Shown here: positions 52,690 to 61,910 of the stretch, one piece after another | Layout of the letters: every line of letters starts with the position of its first letter | Numbering within the stretch: the stretch's first letter is position 1 | Assembly (NCBI GenBank): GCA_029265715.1 | Contig: JAJUGZ010000002.1 | Location: 1-64,000, forward strand | Direction of reading: 5' to 3' | Length of the DNA stretch: 64,000 bases | DNA from: Bacteroidota bacterium | Lineage (GTDB): Bacteria; Bacteroidota; Bacteroidia; Bacteroidales; Prolixibacteraceae | Made by a program: the position numbers and the translations under genes | The notes under the pieces: model-generated | What the model was told of the DNA's origin: nothing | Databases searched by the model: none | The model's input: only the letters and a program-made list of their open reading frames with translations

Positions 52690-53739
52690 ATGACAGAATA
52701 TATTGAATTGCTGACCCGGTTGATTGCAATTCAGTCGTTTAGCCGCGAAGAGCAGGATGCGGCCAATCTCATGCGTGAGTTTCTTGCCTCGAAAAATATT
52801 CCCTTTCAGGCCAAGCTGCATAACACGTGGGCCCGGAACAGGGAATGGAAAGACGGTTTGCCGGTTATCCTCCTGAACTCGCATATCGACACGGTAAAGC
52901 CGAACAATGGTTACACGCGCGACCCGTTTTCTCCGGAAATAGAGGATGGAAAATTATACGGTTTGGGAAGTAATGATGCGGGCGGTCCGTTAGTGACCCT
53001 TCTGGCTGTATTTGTGCATTTTTATCATGCCGAAAACCTGCCATTTAATCTGATTTATGCCGCAACAGCCGAAGAGGAAGTCTCGGGAGTAAATGGTGTT
53101 GAGAGCATTTTGGAAGAATTGGGGCCGATTGATTTAGCTATTGTTGGCGAACCGACACAAATGCAGATGGCTATTGCTGAAAAAGGGTTGATGGTATTAG
53201 ATTGTTATGCCCACGGTAAAGCCGGTCATGCGGCCCGGGAGGAGGGAATTAATGCCATTTATAAAGCCATTCGCGATATTGAAATTATCCGGAATTACAG
53301 GTTTGAAAATTCGTCAGACCTGTTAGGACCGGTAAAAATGAGTGTAACCATGATCAATGCCGGTTATCAGCACAATGTGGTTCCAGATGTGTGTTCATTT
53401 GTGGTTGATGTCCGAACCAATGAATATTACCAGAACCAGGAGGCATACGAAATTATTTCCGGTTTAATCGAGTCCGACGTCAAGCCTCGGTCGTTTCGGT
53501 TGAATTCATCCGGAATTGCAGTTGACCACCCCATCGTAAAACGAGGAGCCAGCCTTGGATTATCGTATTATGGTTCGCCTACAACTTCCGATCAGGCAGT
53601 TATTCCGTGGCCTTCGATCAAAATTGGTCCGGGAGATAGCGCCCGTTCCCATACCGCCGATGAGTATATCTTTATTCAGGAGCTGGAGGAAGGGTTTGAG
53701 ATGTATAAAAAATTATTAACCGATTTAAGATTGAAATAA
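52690..53739 (+). CDS. M20-family deacylase (ArgE/DapE-like)
   Basis: The 349-residue zinc enzyme has the M20 motifs: metal-binding SHIDTV, the bridging Asp in GLGSNDAGGPL, catalytic Glu-Glu in TAEEEVSGV and AIVGEPT. The family removes acyl groups from amino acids or dipeptides. In Bacteroidota such genes often take part in arginine synthesis on acylated ornithine or citrulline. The argH gene at 60171 makes that plausible, but it is 6 kb away and not in the same operon. A TTG lies just upstream at 52687; the ATG at 52690 is the likely start. Confidence 0.85.
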   Translation: MTEYIELLTRLIAIQSFSREEQDAANLMREFLASKNIPFQAKLHNTWARNREWKDGLPVILLNSHIDTVKPNNGYTRDPFSPEIEDGKLYGLGSNDAGGPLVTLLAVFVHFYHAENLPFNLIYAATAEEEVSGVNGVESILEELGPIDLAIVGEPTQMQMAIAEKGLMVLDCYAHGKAGHAAREEGINAIYKAIRDIEIIRNYRFENSSDLLGPVKMSVTMINAGYQHNVVPDVCSFVVDVRTNEYYQNQEAYEIISGLIESDVKPRSFRLNSSGIAVDHPIVKRGASLGLSYYGSPTTSDQAVIPWPSIKIGPGDSARSHTADEYIFIQELEEGFEMYKKLLTDLRLK

Positions 53740-53765
53740 TTGCTGCGAACAGCCGTAACAAAATG

Positions 53766-53801
53766 AAAACCTCCGGAATTCTACTGTTTCGGAGGTTTTT
53801 T
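53766..53801 (+). terminator. Terminator after the M20 deacylase gene
   Basis: AAAACCTCCG (53766-53775) pairs with CGGAGGTTTT (53790-53799), followed by more T. It is 27 bases past the stop. Confidence 0.9.
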
Positions 53802-53818
53802 CGATCATAAAAAAAGAA

Positions 53819-53842
53819 GGGGCCTGTCCCCCGACAGGCCCC
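53819..53842 (-). terminator. amt terminator
   Basis: GGGGCCTGTC (53819-53828) and GACAGGCCCC (53833-53842) form a 10-bp stem. On the minus strand it is followed by TTCTTTTTTTATG, so it ends the nitrogen operon. Confidence 0.9.
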
Positions 53843-53878
53843 CAGAGAAAGCTACAGACTTAAAGGCTGAAGAAATTA

Positions 53879-55141
53879 TTAATTGTAGGCACTTTCTCCA
53901 TGTTCATAGATGTCAAGGCCTTCTTCTTCGATTCGTTTCGGAACGCGTAGCCCGATGGTTGCTTTCAGCACTTTGAAGAGGACAAAACCGGTAGCCAGGG
54001 CCCATATGGCAGTCGAGCCAACACCGATCAGCTGAGAAACCAACTGGGCAGTGCCTCCGCCGTAAAACAAGCCGGATCCCTGGGCGAAAAAGCCAACCAG
54101 AATTGTTCCTAAGGCGCCGCAGACGCCGTGTACAGAAACGGCACCTACCGGGTCGTCAATGTGAAGTACATTATCGATAAAGGTTACAGCGTATACCAGA
54201 ACCACACCGGCGATTGTTCCAATAATGATAGCCCCCAGATCGGAAACAAGGTCGCAACCGGCCGTGATGGCCACCAACCCGGCAAGAACACCGTTCAGAG
54301 CAAAGCTTAAGCTCGGTTTTCCGAACCGGATCCAGCTGATTAACAGGGCTGATATTGCACCGGCAGCACCAGCTAAGTTGGTTGTGACAAAGATGTGCGA
54401 AATAGCAGTTGCATTGGCCGAACCGGAAGCTGCAAGCTGAGATCCGGGGTTAAACCCAAACCAGCCCAACCAGAGGATGAATACGCCAAGCGCACCGTAA
54501 GGAATGTTGTGTCCGGGGATGGCGTTTGCTCTTTTCCCGCTGTATTTCCCGATACGTGGGCCTAAGGCAATTGCTCCGGTCAGCGCGATTAAACCGCCTA
54601 CCATATGTACAACTGTTGATCCGGCGAAATCGTGAAACGGAGTTTCCATCGAAGCCAGCCAGCCGCCACCCCAGGTCCAGTGCCCGGAGATCGGATATAT
54701 TAAGAGAGAAATGATCAGCGAATAAACCAGGTAGGTTTTAAACTCGGTGCGTTCGGCCATTGCTCCGGATACGATTGTTGCTGCCGTTGCGGCAAAGACG
54801 GTTTGGAAGATCAGGAATGCTTCTTCTGGAATTCCACCTTTCCAAATGTCGAAATTAAAAAGAGAAGGGCTTCCCATGAATCCACCGGCTGTATTGGCCC
54901 CAAACATCAGGCTGAACCCAATGGCCCAGAAAACGATTGAGCCAACAGCGAAATCCATTAAGTTTTTGTAGAGAATGTTTACCGTATTTTTTGCACGGGT
55001 AAAACCTGCTTCAACGAAGGCAAAACCTGCCTGCATAAAGAACACCAGCGCAGCGGTGACAAGTACCCAGATGGTGTCGATTGACATAGCCATATCCGCT
55101 GCGGATTTAGCTAAAGTATCTAATGTTAATGCGTCTTCCAT
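53879..55141 (-). CDS. amt: Ammonium transporter Amt
   Basis: This 420-residue membrane protein has the Amt/MEP/Rh features, including MQAGFAFVEAGFTRAKNTVNILYKNLMDF near the start, DFAGSTVVHMVGG, WLGWFGFNPGSQLA, and the late pore region DDPVGAVSVHGVCGALGTILVGFF with one of the twin pore His. About eleven helices are visible. It conducts ammonium across the inner membrane and is regulated by the PII protein encoded just upstream (31 bases). Confidence 0.97.
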   Translation of the reverse strand: MEDALTLDTLAKSAADMAMSIDTIWVLVTAALVFFMQAGFAFVEAGFTRAKNTVNILYKNLMDFAVGSIVFWAIGFSLMFGANTAGGFMGSPSLFNFDIWKGGIPEEAFLIFQTVFAATAATIVSGAMAERTEFKTYLVYSLIISLLIYPISGHWTWGGGWLASMETPFHDFAGSTVVHMVGGLIALTGAIALGPRIGKYSGKRANAIPGHNIPYGALGVFILWLGWFGFNPGSQLAASGSANATAISHIFVTTNLAGAAGAISALLISWIRFGKPSLSFALNGVLAGLVAITAGCDLVSDLGAIIIGTIAGVVLVYAVTFIDNVLHIDDPVGAVSVHGVCGALGTILVGFFAQGSGLFYGGGTAQLVSQLIGVGSTAIWALATGFVLFKVLKATIGLRVPKRIEEEGLDIYEHGESAYN

Positions 55142-55172
55142 GATTGAAAATTTTTCGGATTACAGAAATTTT

Positions 55173-55529
55173 TTATTCTTCCTTGCCTTTGATATAAAGG
55201 GACTCGTCGCCAAACTCACCGGTGCGGATGCGGTATGATTCATCAATTGAGGAAATGAATATTTTGCCGTCGCCAATCTCTCCGGTGCGTGCAGCCTTCA
55301 TGATGGCAAGCACTGTTTTTTCCACGTTTTTGTCGCGTACAATAATTGAAAGAAGTGTTCTTTCGATAATGCTTGTATCGTAAACTACTCCGCGGTACAT
55401 GCGGCCTTCGCGTGTTTGGCCGGCACCTCTTACATCCCAGAAGGAGAAGAATTCGATTCCTGCATCGAGGAGGGCTTCCCGTACCTCTTCGAATTTGGTT
55501 TTTCTAATAATTGCTTCAATCTTTTTCAT
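55173..55529 (-). CDS. glnB/glnK: PII nitrogen regulatory protein
   Basis: The 118-residue protein has KKIEAIIRKTKFEEVREALLDAGI at the start. The T-loop has a Tyr in RMYRGVVY at the usual modification site, and the ending is GEIGDGKIFISSIDESYRIRTGEFGDESL. The T-loop is changed from the enterobacterial GRQKGHTELYRG. It blocks or releases Amt according to ATP/ADP and 2-oxoglutarate. It lies between the porin and amt genes. Confidence 0.95.
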   Translation of the reverse strand: MKKIEAIIRKTKFEEVREALLDAGIEFFSFWDVRGAGQTREGRMYRGVVYDTSIIERTLLSIIVRDKNVEKTVLAIMKAARTGEIGDGKIFISSIDESYRIRTGEFGDESLYIKGKEE

Positions 55530-55559
55530 TTCTATAGTCTTTAAGTGATTATTCCAAGG

Positions 55560-56204
55560 TTACAAGGAAAAGCCGACAACAATGTGGAATTGTTCTGTTG
55601 ACGGGTTCAGGATGACAGCACCGGTTACGGGGATTGAGAAACTGTCGGTGATTTTGATTTCTTTTGAAGTTTTGAGGCCTACGTTGCACAGATTGAATTT
55701 TGTGTCTTTCGTATACTGTCCGTCGCCCGCGCCGGCGAACAGGTTAACTGCGCCTACGGCAAGACCTGCTTCGAGATACACATCTTCTGCATTAGTCATG
55801 TATGCCCCGGCAAGAGAAAAATTACCCAGGCCCAGGTTGACCATTGGTTCAAAGTAATGAGAGTCTCCATCGAAATACGCTGACGCCGGAAAGTAGTAGT
55901 CGGTAACCGTAAATGTCAGCGAACTGTTTTTTCCCAAATCAAGCCCATAACTGATGTAAGTGTCGGCTTCGGTAGCTTCGGTGTCAGAGAAACAATAGGA
56001 CCCCCATGCTCCGATAGAGAAACCACCCTTGCTATACTTTAATGAAGGCTGGAAAGCGGGACCATTCCCAAATTTGATGCCACGCCATACATAACTGCTG
56101 TAGATGTCAGCGCCGGTACTCCAGGAACTTTCTTCCTGTGCGTTTACGTTCAATGTCAGAATCGCAAGTAAACCAAAAACGAATAATGCAATTGTCTTTT
56201 TCAT
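55560..56204 (-). CDS. Outer-membrane porin-like protein (TorF-like) of the Amt operon
   Basis: The 214-residue protein has a signal peptide (about 1-22, NVNAQ) and an all-beta barrel-like pattern. It starts WSTGADIYSSYVWRGIKFGNGPAFQPSL and ends FHIVVGFSL, which fits the TorF-like putative porin family. Being the first gene in the PII-Amt operon, it may help nitrogen compounds cross the outer membrane. Confidence 0.75.
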   Translation of the reverse strand: MKKTIALFVFGLLAILTLNVNAQEESSWSTGADIYSSYVWRGIKFGNGPAFQPSLKYSKGGFSIGAWGSYCFSDTEATEADTYISYGLDLGKNSSLTFTVTDYYFPASAYFDGDSHYFEPMVNLGLGNFSLAGAYMTNAEDVYLEAGLAVGAVNLFAGAGDGQYTKDTKFNLCNVGLKTSKEIKITDSFSIPVTGAVILNPSTEQFHIVVGFSL

Positions 56205-56640
56205 AGTACTTAAAAATTTTAGGGTTTAACACATTTAATTTTTTGGCCTTGCTTTAAGTGGGTACTCTCTTGAAATAATGCTCTTTTTCTGGATTTACCC
56301 CCATTTTTTAATGGGTTTGTTTCTCAAAAGTATGTATTTAATTCAAATAAATGCCGATCCAGGTGGGGGTATTGCTGGATTTAATAATTAGTTAAATCGA
56401 CTGGCAGAGCATTTTGGGGCCGGCTCAGATGAAATTGTATAGTTTAACTGAATGTGTGTCAGTGTGTTGATCGGTTGTTGCGGAAGATTCGGCTTGCGGG
56501 AATAAAAAATGTAACTATTTGTTGTGTGATAACAAATAGTTAATATTTGGGTGTTTTTGTTTGTTTAAAAGATGTGTTTTTGTTGTCTTAGCTGACAAAA
56601 ATAATGATAATTGGTTGTGTGAATTTCTAATTGCTATTCG
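56205..56640. other. Intergenic region ahead of the nitrogen operon
   Basis: It contains the leader and presumably the promoter of the porin-PII-Amt operon. CCCATT-TTTT-AATGGG (56300-56315) is a compact hairpin. I could not see a convincing sigma-54 site or a -7 box, so the control of this operon is open. Confidence 0.4.
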
Positions 56641-58302
56641 TTATTTTATTCGTTTAGCCAGATAGAATGTCTTGATTTTGTCGGGAGTGTCCGGAGTTTT
56701 GTCCGGAAAAAGGATATCGGACACTAAAAATTGTGTTTTTTCCCGGGCGATTGGTGCGATGCTATACAAGTCTTCATCGAAGTTCGGTTTTTGAGAGGAG
56801 TTGTATATAAAAATATCGGAATTCTCAGACGCTCCCTCTTTATCAAGGGGGGGGGTAGTAATTTTTGTTTTTCCGTGTGTCTCGATCCTGATTTTTGCCG
56901 CCACTGTTGTTCGGTCGTAAAAGCGGATTTCGGAATTTTCAAGCTTCTCTTTTCGTAAATAATCAGCAATTTGGCGTGCCTGGGTCGGGAGGGCAATTGG
57001 TTTTATCATGAAATAACCCAGCAGGTAGCTCAATATCACCGGGAAAACCATCTTTCCGAAGGTGACCATCTTTGTTTTATTCCTGTGAAGGAGGATAGCA
57101 ACAAAAATTATGAGCAAGCCGAGCACTATTGTCAACAAAAGCCCGGCAAAGTCGCGATGGTATATCATTGGATATATATTTAATAAGATCAGCATGCCGA
57201 GAATGCCAATAAAGACATAGGAAAGAATTTCGATGATCCTTTTTTTGCGTTTCGAATAATATTGGATCAGAAACTTGGCTATCAAAACGGTTAGCAATGG
57301 CATGACGGGGAAAAAGTACCGGTCGTAAAATTTAACGGTGAATGTTCCGAGAATAAACATGGTTAATGTCCAAAGCAAAGTGAGCGCAAAAAACATTTTT
57401 CGTTCGGCGCTGAATTTTGTGTAAGACAGATAGTTGCGCCTGATAGCGGGGAGGGCCATGAATAGCCAGGGGAAGAAATAGCCGGCGATAGAAATGATAG
57501 CCAGTAAGAAGTTTTTAAACACCCGGATATTCTGTTCGGAAACCCGTCCGGAAACCTGATCGGTCAGGAATGAATCGAGAAACAATTGGCCGTGTAAATA
57601 GTACATGAGCACGAACCACCAGAGGGCAATGATCAATGAAACAAATGCTGCCGGCCAGTTGATGAGGTCCGTTAATTTATATTTTCGCCAAGGGTTTAGA
57701 AGAAGAAACAAGACCGATAACCCGAAAAAGAAAGCGGCCGGTAGCCCTTTGGTGGCAAATGCCAGGGCAAACCCGAGGTAGAAAGTCCAGGTGTCTTTTT
57801 TGTTGGGCTTTTCTGATGCCACAATGCCGGTTAGCCCAAGGGCGCCCAATGTAAAAAAGACAGTTTGCGGCATGTCTGGAATGGCACGCGATGCGCTTTG
57901 GATTACCATCGGGTTTCCGGCCAGGAGCATGACCGAAAGAATCGATACGTTGTTATTGTGGCTGATCCGGCGTGCAATGCGATAAGTGAGGTACAGTAAA
58001 ACGGCGCCAAGCAGTAAAAACGGGAGCCGGGTGCTGATGGCATTAATCCCCAGAAGGGCGTAGCTGCCGGCGATCAGCCAGTAGGTAAGTATTGGTTTCA
58101 GGAACCGGGTTTCGCCATCGGGCAGGCGGGGGGTGAAATAGTCGTGGGTTTTTGTCATGGTGATGGCCGCGTCGGAATAGTACATTTCATCCATGTGGAT
58201 AAACTCGTAACTAAGCGAAAAGGGCGCGACGCATACAATAAACAAGGCAATCCAGAAAAACGGGCTCTTGAAAAGTCGGTGCAAGATAAGTTTGTAATCC
58301 AT
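56641..58302 (-). CDS. ArnT/PMT-like membrane glycosyltransferase (GT83/GT39 type)
   Basis: The 553-residue membrane protein has a short N-terminal helix, then the donor loop HMDEMYYSDAAITMTKTHDYFTPRLPDGETRFLKPILTYW with an acidic pair (DE). About ten further helices and a short periplasmic end follow. Family members move sugars from lipid-phosphate carriers to lipid A or proteins at the outer face of the inner membrane. It is three bases downstream of a related gene. Near the C-terminus it holds a C9/G9 run and a palindromic insert. Confidence 0.88.
   Translation of the reverse strand: MDYKLILHRLFKSPFFWIALFIVCVAPFSLSYEFIHMDEMYYSDAAITMTKTHDYFTPRLPDGETRFLKPILTYWLIAGSYALLGINAISTRLPFLLLGAVLLYLTYRIARRISHNNNVSILSVMLLAGNPMVIQSASRAIPDMPQTVFFTLGALGLTGIVASEKPNKKDTWTFYLGFALAFATKGLPAAFFFGLSVLFLLLNPWRKYKLTDLINWPAAFVSLIIALWWFVLMYYLHGQLFLDSFLTDQVSGRVSEQNIRVFKNFLLAIISIAGYFFPWLFMALPAIRRNYLSYTKFSAERKMFFALTLLWTLTMFILGTFTVKFYDRYFFPVMPLLTVLIAKFLIQYYSKRKKRIIEILSYVFIGILGMLILLNIYPMIYHRDFAGLLLTIVLGLLIIFVAILLHRNKTKMVTFGKMVFPVILSYLLGYFMIKPIALPTQARQIADYLRKEKLENSEIRFYDRTTVAAKIRIETHGKTKITTPPLDKEGASENSDIFIYNSSQKPNFDEDLYSIAPIAREKTQFLVSDILFPDKTPDTPDKIKTFYLAKRIK
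56834..56855. repeat. Palindromic insert with G9 run inside the glycosyltransferase gene
   Basis: CCCTCTT-TATC-AAGGGGG (56834-56851) forms a hairpin, and the G run extends to 56855 (nine G). In the minus-strand reading frame it encodes TTPPLDKEG. Such CCCCCTTGATAAAG-like palindromes recur in many genomes as small inserted repeats. Confidence 0.6.
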
Positions 58303-58305
58303 TGG

Positions 58306-59928
58306 CTAACGAATTCGGAATAAGTACATGTTCTCTTTGCTTTGTTCCCGGGTTTGGGGATTCAGGAGACGGGCTCCTTTTTTCAGGTTTGCATGTTTTA
58401 TGACGAAGATTGTATCGATATGTGGTTTTTGTTCCTGAATGTCGGCATAGCCCCAGCGGTCGGTGAAAATCCAGGCATGCCCGTCGGTTAGTGTCTTTTT
58501 TAGCTCATCGATGTTGCCAATGTTGGGGACCAGTCCTTTTCCGTAAAAGAACAGTTCGAAATGTCCATACTTATAATTGTATAGTTTTTCGTCGGGCTTT
58601 GCCATGCTGTTATATAACCTGGCTGCTTCGGGAGGGGCCTGTTGGCTGAAAACATCCGGAAATACCCGGTAGTTTAGCGTCAGGCTTAGGGCAGTCATGG
58701 CGATGGCGGCTAAAAATACAGGCTGATAGGTTAGTTTCTTATTTCTCCACGTTGTCAGGAACAGGATGAACAGGGCGCCTGTGATTATCCAAGGTATCGG
58801 GTTTTTAACCGGGAAAATATAGGTGGCTACAATGATTAACAGGATCCAGAGTAATATAGAGGTAATTTGTTCTACGGATGTCAAATATTTTCGAAGCTTT
58901 GGGGTTGATGTAAGGTAGCTGTAATAAATCCACTTGGCAGTCAGGACGCACATCATAGGCGCCAAGGCATAGATGTAATTAGGCAGCTTGCTTCGTGAAA
59001 AGCTCATGAGCAGGAAAAAGACCCAGATGCCTGAGGTGGTGTAAAATTCGAATGATCGAAAATGTTTTCTGACAATGCGTCTGATGTCGATAAAAGCCGC
59101 GTTGTAAAAGAAAACCGACCACGGAAGGAGCATGTACAAAATGGTATGGACGAAAAAGGTATAATCGTGGTTGGTCCCCATGTACGAGCCGGTCAGGCGG
59201 CCAATGTTGTTTGTCCAAAAGAAAAAACCAATGCCTTTCAGTCCGAACTGCCCGTACAGGCCAGCCAGCGCCGGGATAATGATGATCCCGGAAACTGCAA
59301 CTCCGACGAGCCATCGCCAGTCGAATATTTGTTTGATTTTCCCGGATAAAAGCAGGTGCCCCCCAATGGTAAAAGCAGGGATGACAGCTCCGATAGGGCC
59401 TTTGGTGAGCATGGCCAGTCCAATCCCCACAAACCCTCCGATCAGATTTTTCATTTTTCTGTGCCGGACAAACTCAACCAGCTGCCAGTTAGCCAATGCA
59501 ACCGACGGCAAAAGGGCCGTGTCGGTGTGTATGTCCATGACGTACAAAATGAAATACTCCGAAAATGCCAGGCAAAACGCCGACAGCAATCCGATGGTGT
59601 GGTTGAAGATCGATTTTCCAAGCCGGTAGGTAAAATATACTCCGGATAAGGAATAGAGCAAAAGAGGCAGTTTAAAGCTGAAATTGGAAAACCCAAAGGC
59701 CAGAAATGACAAAGCCGAAAGCCAGAACATAAAGGGAGGCTTCTGGTTATATGCTTCCCCGTGTATTTTCAGGTTGATATAATCGCCGGTCAGCACAATT
59801 TCTTTGGCTATCGCAGCATATTTTCCTCCGTCGCGGGCCACATCAATAAACAAACCTCCGAAGTAAATAGCAAGGGCCCCGGCGATTAAGATCATGATCA
59901 GCAGATTTTTCAGAGAAAGGTTCTGCAT
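58306..59928 (-). CDS. ArnT/PMT-like membrane glycosyltransferase, paralogue
   Basis: This 540-residue membrane protein is related to the one downstream. The donor loop reads FIDVARDGGKYAAIAKEIVLTGDYINLKIHGEAYNQKPPFMFW, with Asp replacing the DE pair. It is followed by about ten helices and a C-terminal periplasmic domain ending NMYLFRIR. It is the first gene of the pair. The two genes are co-transcribed (three-base gap) and likely modify a common acceptor such as lipid A. Confidence 0.88.
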   Translation of the reverse strand: MQNLSLKNLLIMILIAGALAIYFGGLFIDVARDGGKYAAIAKEIVLTGDYINLKIHGEAYNQKPPFMFWLSALSFLAFGFSNFSFKLPLLLYSLSGVYFTYRLGKSIFNHTIGLLSAFCLAFSEYFILYVMDIHTDTALLPSVALANWQLVEFVRHRKMKNLIGGFVGIGLAMLTKGPIGAVIPAFTIGGHLLLSGKIKQIFDWRWLVGVAVSGIIIIPALAGLYGQFGLKGIGFFFWTNNIGRLTGSYMGTNHDYTFFVHTILYMLLPWSVFFYNAAFIDIRRIVRKHFRSFEFYTTSGIWVFFLLMSFSRSKLPNYIYALAPMMCVLTAKWIYYSYLTSTPKLRKYLTSVEQITSILLWILLIIVATYIFPVKNPIPWIITGALFILFLTTWRNKKLTYQPVFLAAIAMTALSLTLNYRVFPDVFSQQAPPEAARLYNSMAKPDEKLYNYKYGHFELFFYGKGLVPNIGNIDELKKTLTDGHAWIFTDRWGYADIQEQKPHIDTIFVIKHANLKKGARLLNPQTREQSKENMYLFRIR

Positions 59929-60041
59929 GTGCGCGTGTTTTTAGTTTCTGTTTCCGGCGTGAATTTAAATCAAAAAAGGGGAACCTCTGCCGAATTCTCA
60001 GATAAATGATTGTTGCATAAATGTAAAGTTCCAAATTGACT

Positions 60042-60049
60042 TATCTTTG
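60042..60049 (+). promoter_or_regulatory. -7 box of argH
   Basis: TATCTTTG fits the -7 consensus. The 120-base leader to the argH ATG has the small stem CCTGATGAGG followed by TTTTTT (60101-60116 region), which might attenuate, and nothing else recognisable. Confidence 0.5.
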
Positions 60050-60170
60050 TATGCCGTTGGGATTACATTTTGCTCGTATAATGAGAACAAGCATGGCATC
60101 CTGATGAGGTTTTTTAGTTAACAGGAGCCAACAGGCGAAAATAAGTGGTTGGCGCAAAAAAAATTACACA

Positions 60171-61505
60171 ATGAAGCTTTGGGATAAAGGAACTGTTGTA
60201 AACGAACTGATCGAAAATTTTACAGTAGGGAAAGACCGCGAAATGGACTTGTACCTGGCTAAGTTTGACGTGTTGGGCTCGATGGCCCACATTCGGATGC
60301 TCGAATCGATTGGTTTGCTCAGAAAGGACGAACTCGATATGTTGCTCGCAGAGTTACTGAATATTTATAAGTTGGCCGATAGAGGGGAATTTGTAATCGA
60401 AGAAGGGATTGAAGATGTTCATTCGCAGGTTGAGTCGATGCTGACCCAAAAATTAGGCGATGTGGGCAAGAAAATTCATAGCGGACGTTCGCGTAACGAC
60501 CAAGTTTTGCTTGACCTAAAACTATTTGCCCGTCACGAGATTCAAAATATCGTGGAGGCGACCCATGAGCTTTTCGGTAAATTGCTTCGGAAAGCTGAAG
60601 AGAACAAACAAAACCTGATGCCCGGGTATACGCATTTACAGGTGGCTATGCCATCGTCGTTTGGCTTGTGGTTTAGCGCTTATGCCGAGAGTTTAGCCGA
60701 TGATTTGCTGTTGATGCAGGCGGCATACAAAATCACCAACCAAAACCCGTTGGGTTCGGCTGCCGGTTATGGTTCGTCGTTCCCTCTGAACCGCCAGATG
60801 ACGACCGATTTGCTGGGCTTCGATCAGTTGAATTACAATGTGGTATATGCACAGATGGGCCGGGGCAAAATGGAAAAGACCGTTGCTTTTGCCATGGCAT
60901 CGATTGCCGCTACGATTTCGCGTCTGGCTTACGATGTTTGCCTGTTTATGAGCCAGAATTTTGGTTTTGTCGCCCTGCCCGACGAACTGACGACCGGTTC
61001 GAGCATCATGCCGCATAAGAAGAACCCGGATGTTTTTGAGTTGGTTCGGTCGCATTGTAACCGTATCCAGGCTATCCCGACTCAGATTACCCTGATGGTA
61101 AACAATCTGCCAAGCGGTTATTTTCGCGATTTGCAGTTGATTAAAGAGGTTTTTCTTCCGGCGTTCGATGAACTCATGAGCTGCATCCGGATTACCGGTT
61201 TTGCGATTGATAATATGACTATCAGACAGAATATTCTGGATGATGACCGATACAAATATGTATTCAGCGTTGAAGATGTCAACCGGCTTGTTTTGGACGG
61301 GGTACCATTCCGTGATGCATATAAGCAGGTTGGCGGGCAAATAAACGCCGGAATTTACGAACCAACCCGCACGGTTGAGCATACACACGAGGGGAGTGTC
61401 GGTAACCTTTGTCTGGACCGTATTGAGTCGAAAATGGACGGTGTTGTAGCTGGGTTTAGATTCGAAAAAGTTGAGCAAGCTTTGAATAGCCTACTTTCAA
61501 TCTGA
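60171..61505 (+). CDS. argH: Argininosuccinate lyase
   Basis: The 444-residue protein shows the lyase family marks: HSGRSRNDQVLLDLKLF around 104, MPGYTHLQVAMPSSFG around 150, and the signature GSSIMPHKKNPDVFELVRSH around 281. It splits argininosuccinate into arginine and fumarate. It stands alone with its own promoter. Confidence 0.96.
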   Translation: MKLWDKGTVVNELIENFTVGKDREMDLYLAKFDVLGSMAHIRMLESIGLLRKDELDMLLAELLNIYKLADRGEFVIEEGIEDVHSQVESMLTQKLGDVGKKIHSGRSRNDQVLLDLKLFARHEIQNIVEATHELFGKLLRKAEENKQNLMPGYTHLQVAMPSSFGLWFSAYAESLADDLLLMQAAYKITNQNPLGSAAGYGSSFPLNRQMTTDLLGFDQLNYNVVYAQMGRGKMEKTVAFAMASIAATISRLAYDVCLFMSQNFGFVALPDELTTGSSIMPHKKNPDVFELVRSHCNRIQAIPTQITLMVNNLPSGYFRDLQLIKEVFLPAFDELMSCIRITGFAIDNMTIRQNILDDDRYKYVFSVEDVNRLVLDGVPFRDAYKQVGGQINAGIYEPTRTVEHTHEGSVGNLCLDRIESKMDGVVAGFRFEKVEQALNSLLSI

Positions 61506-61910
61506 AAGTAAAGATGGATTGATCTCCGGAATTTATTCATTAAAGTCTGAAAATCCTTGGTTTTCAGTAGTGGTTTAAGTTCGCTTCCAGAGTTGATCTG
61601 TTAATTAATCGTTATCTTTTGGATGGGCTGCAACGTTTATAAAAGCTGGTGTTTGTGTGTAAGTTGTTTTATTTCAAATTTTTATAAAAGTATATCCGGA
61701 GATTTTGAAATTTTTAGCGCGGTTTTCCTGTTGTATTTAATGGTAATAGATTGGACGTTAATACAAATAATACTACTTTTGCTTTCACTTCGTAAGTATT
61801 TAGGGGTTTTTACTTACAATCTTTTCAAAAAAAGGGACGAAGGACAATTAAAGGCTGGCTGATTGGCGGATTATCAGCATGTAAGAAATAATAACAATAT
61901 AGAGAGAGAA
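61506..61910 (+). promoter_or_regulatory. Intergenic region with gltB promoter
   Basis: TTG (61751-61753), a 20-base spacer and TACTTTTG (61774-61781) form a good Bacteroidetes promoter 130 bases ahead of gltB. A 79-codon frame at 61623-61862 overlaps it and is unlikely to be coding. Nothing else is seen. Confidence 0.6.

Noticed and set aside
56401-56425. TGGCA...-like sequence as a sigma-54 site for the nitrogen operon
   Set aside because: It is on the plus strand, while the operon is on the minus strand, and the -12 GC element does not fit.
60079-60102. Short frame MRTSMAS before argH, possible arginine leader peptide
   Set aside because: Only one Arg codon and no matching antiterminator pair could be found.
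61623-61862. 79-codon open frame ahead of gltB
   Set aside because: It overlaps the likely gltB promoter at 61751-61781 and has no family features.
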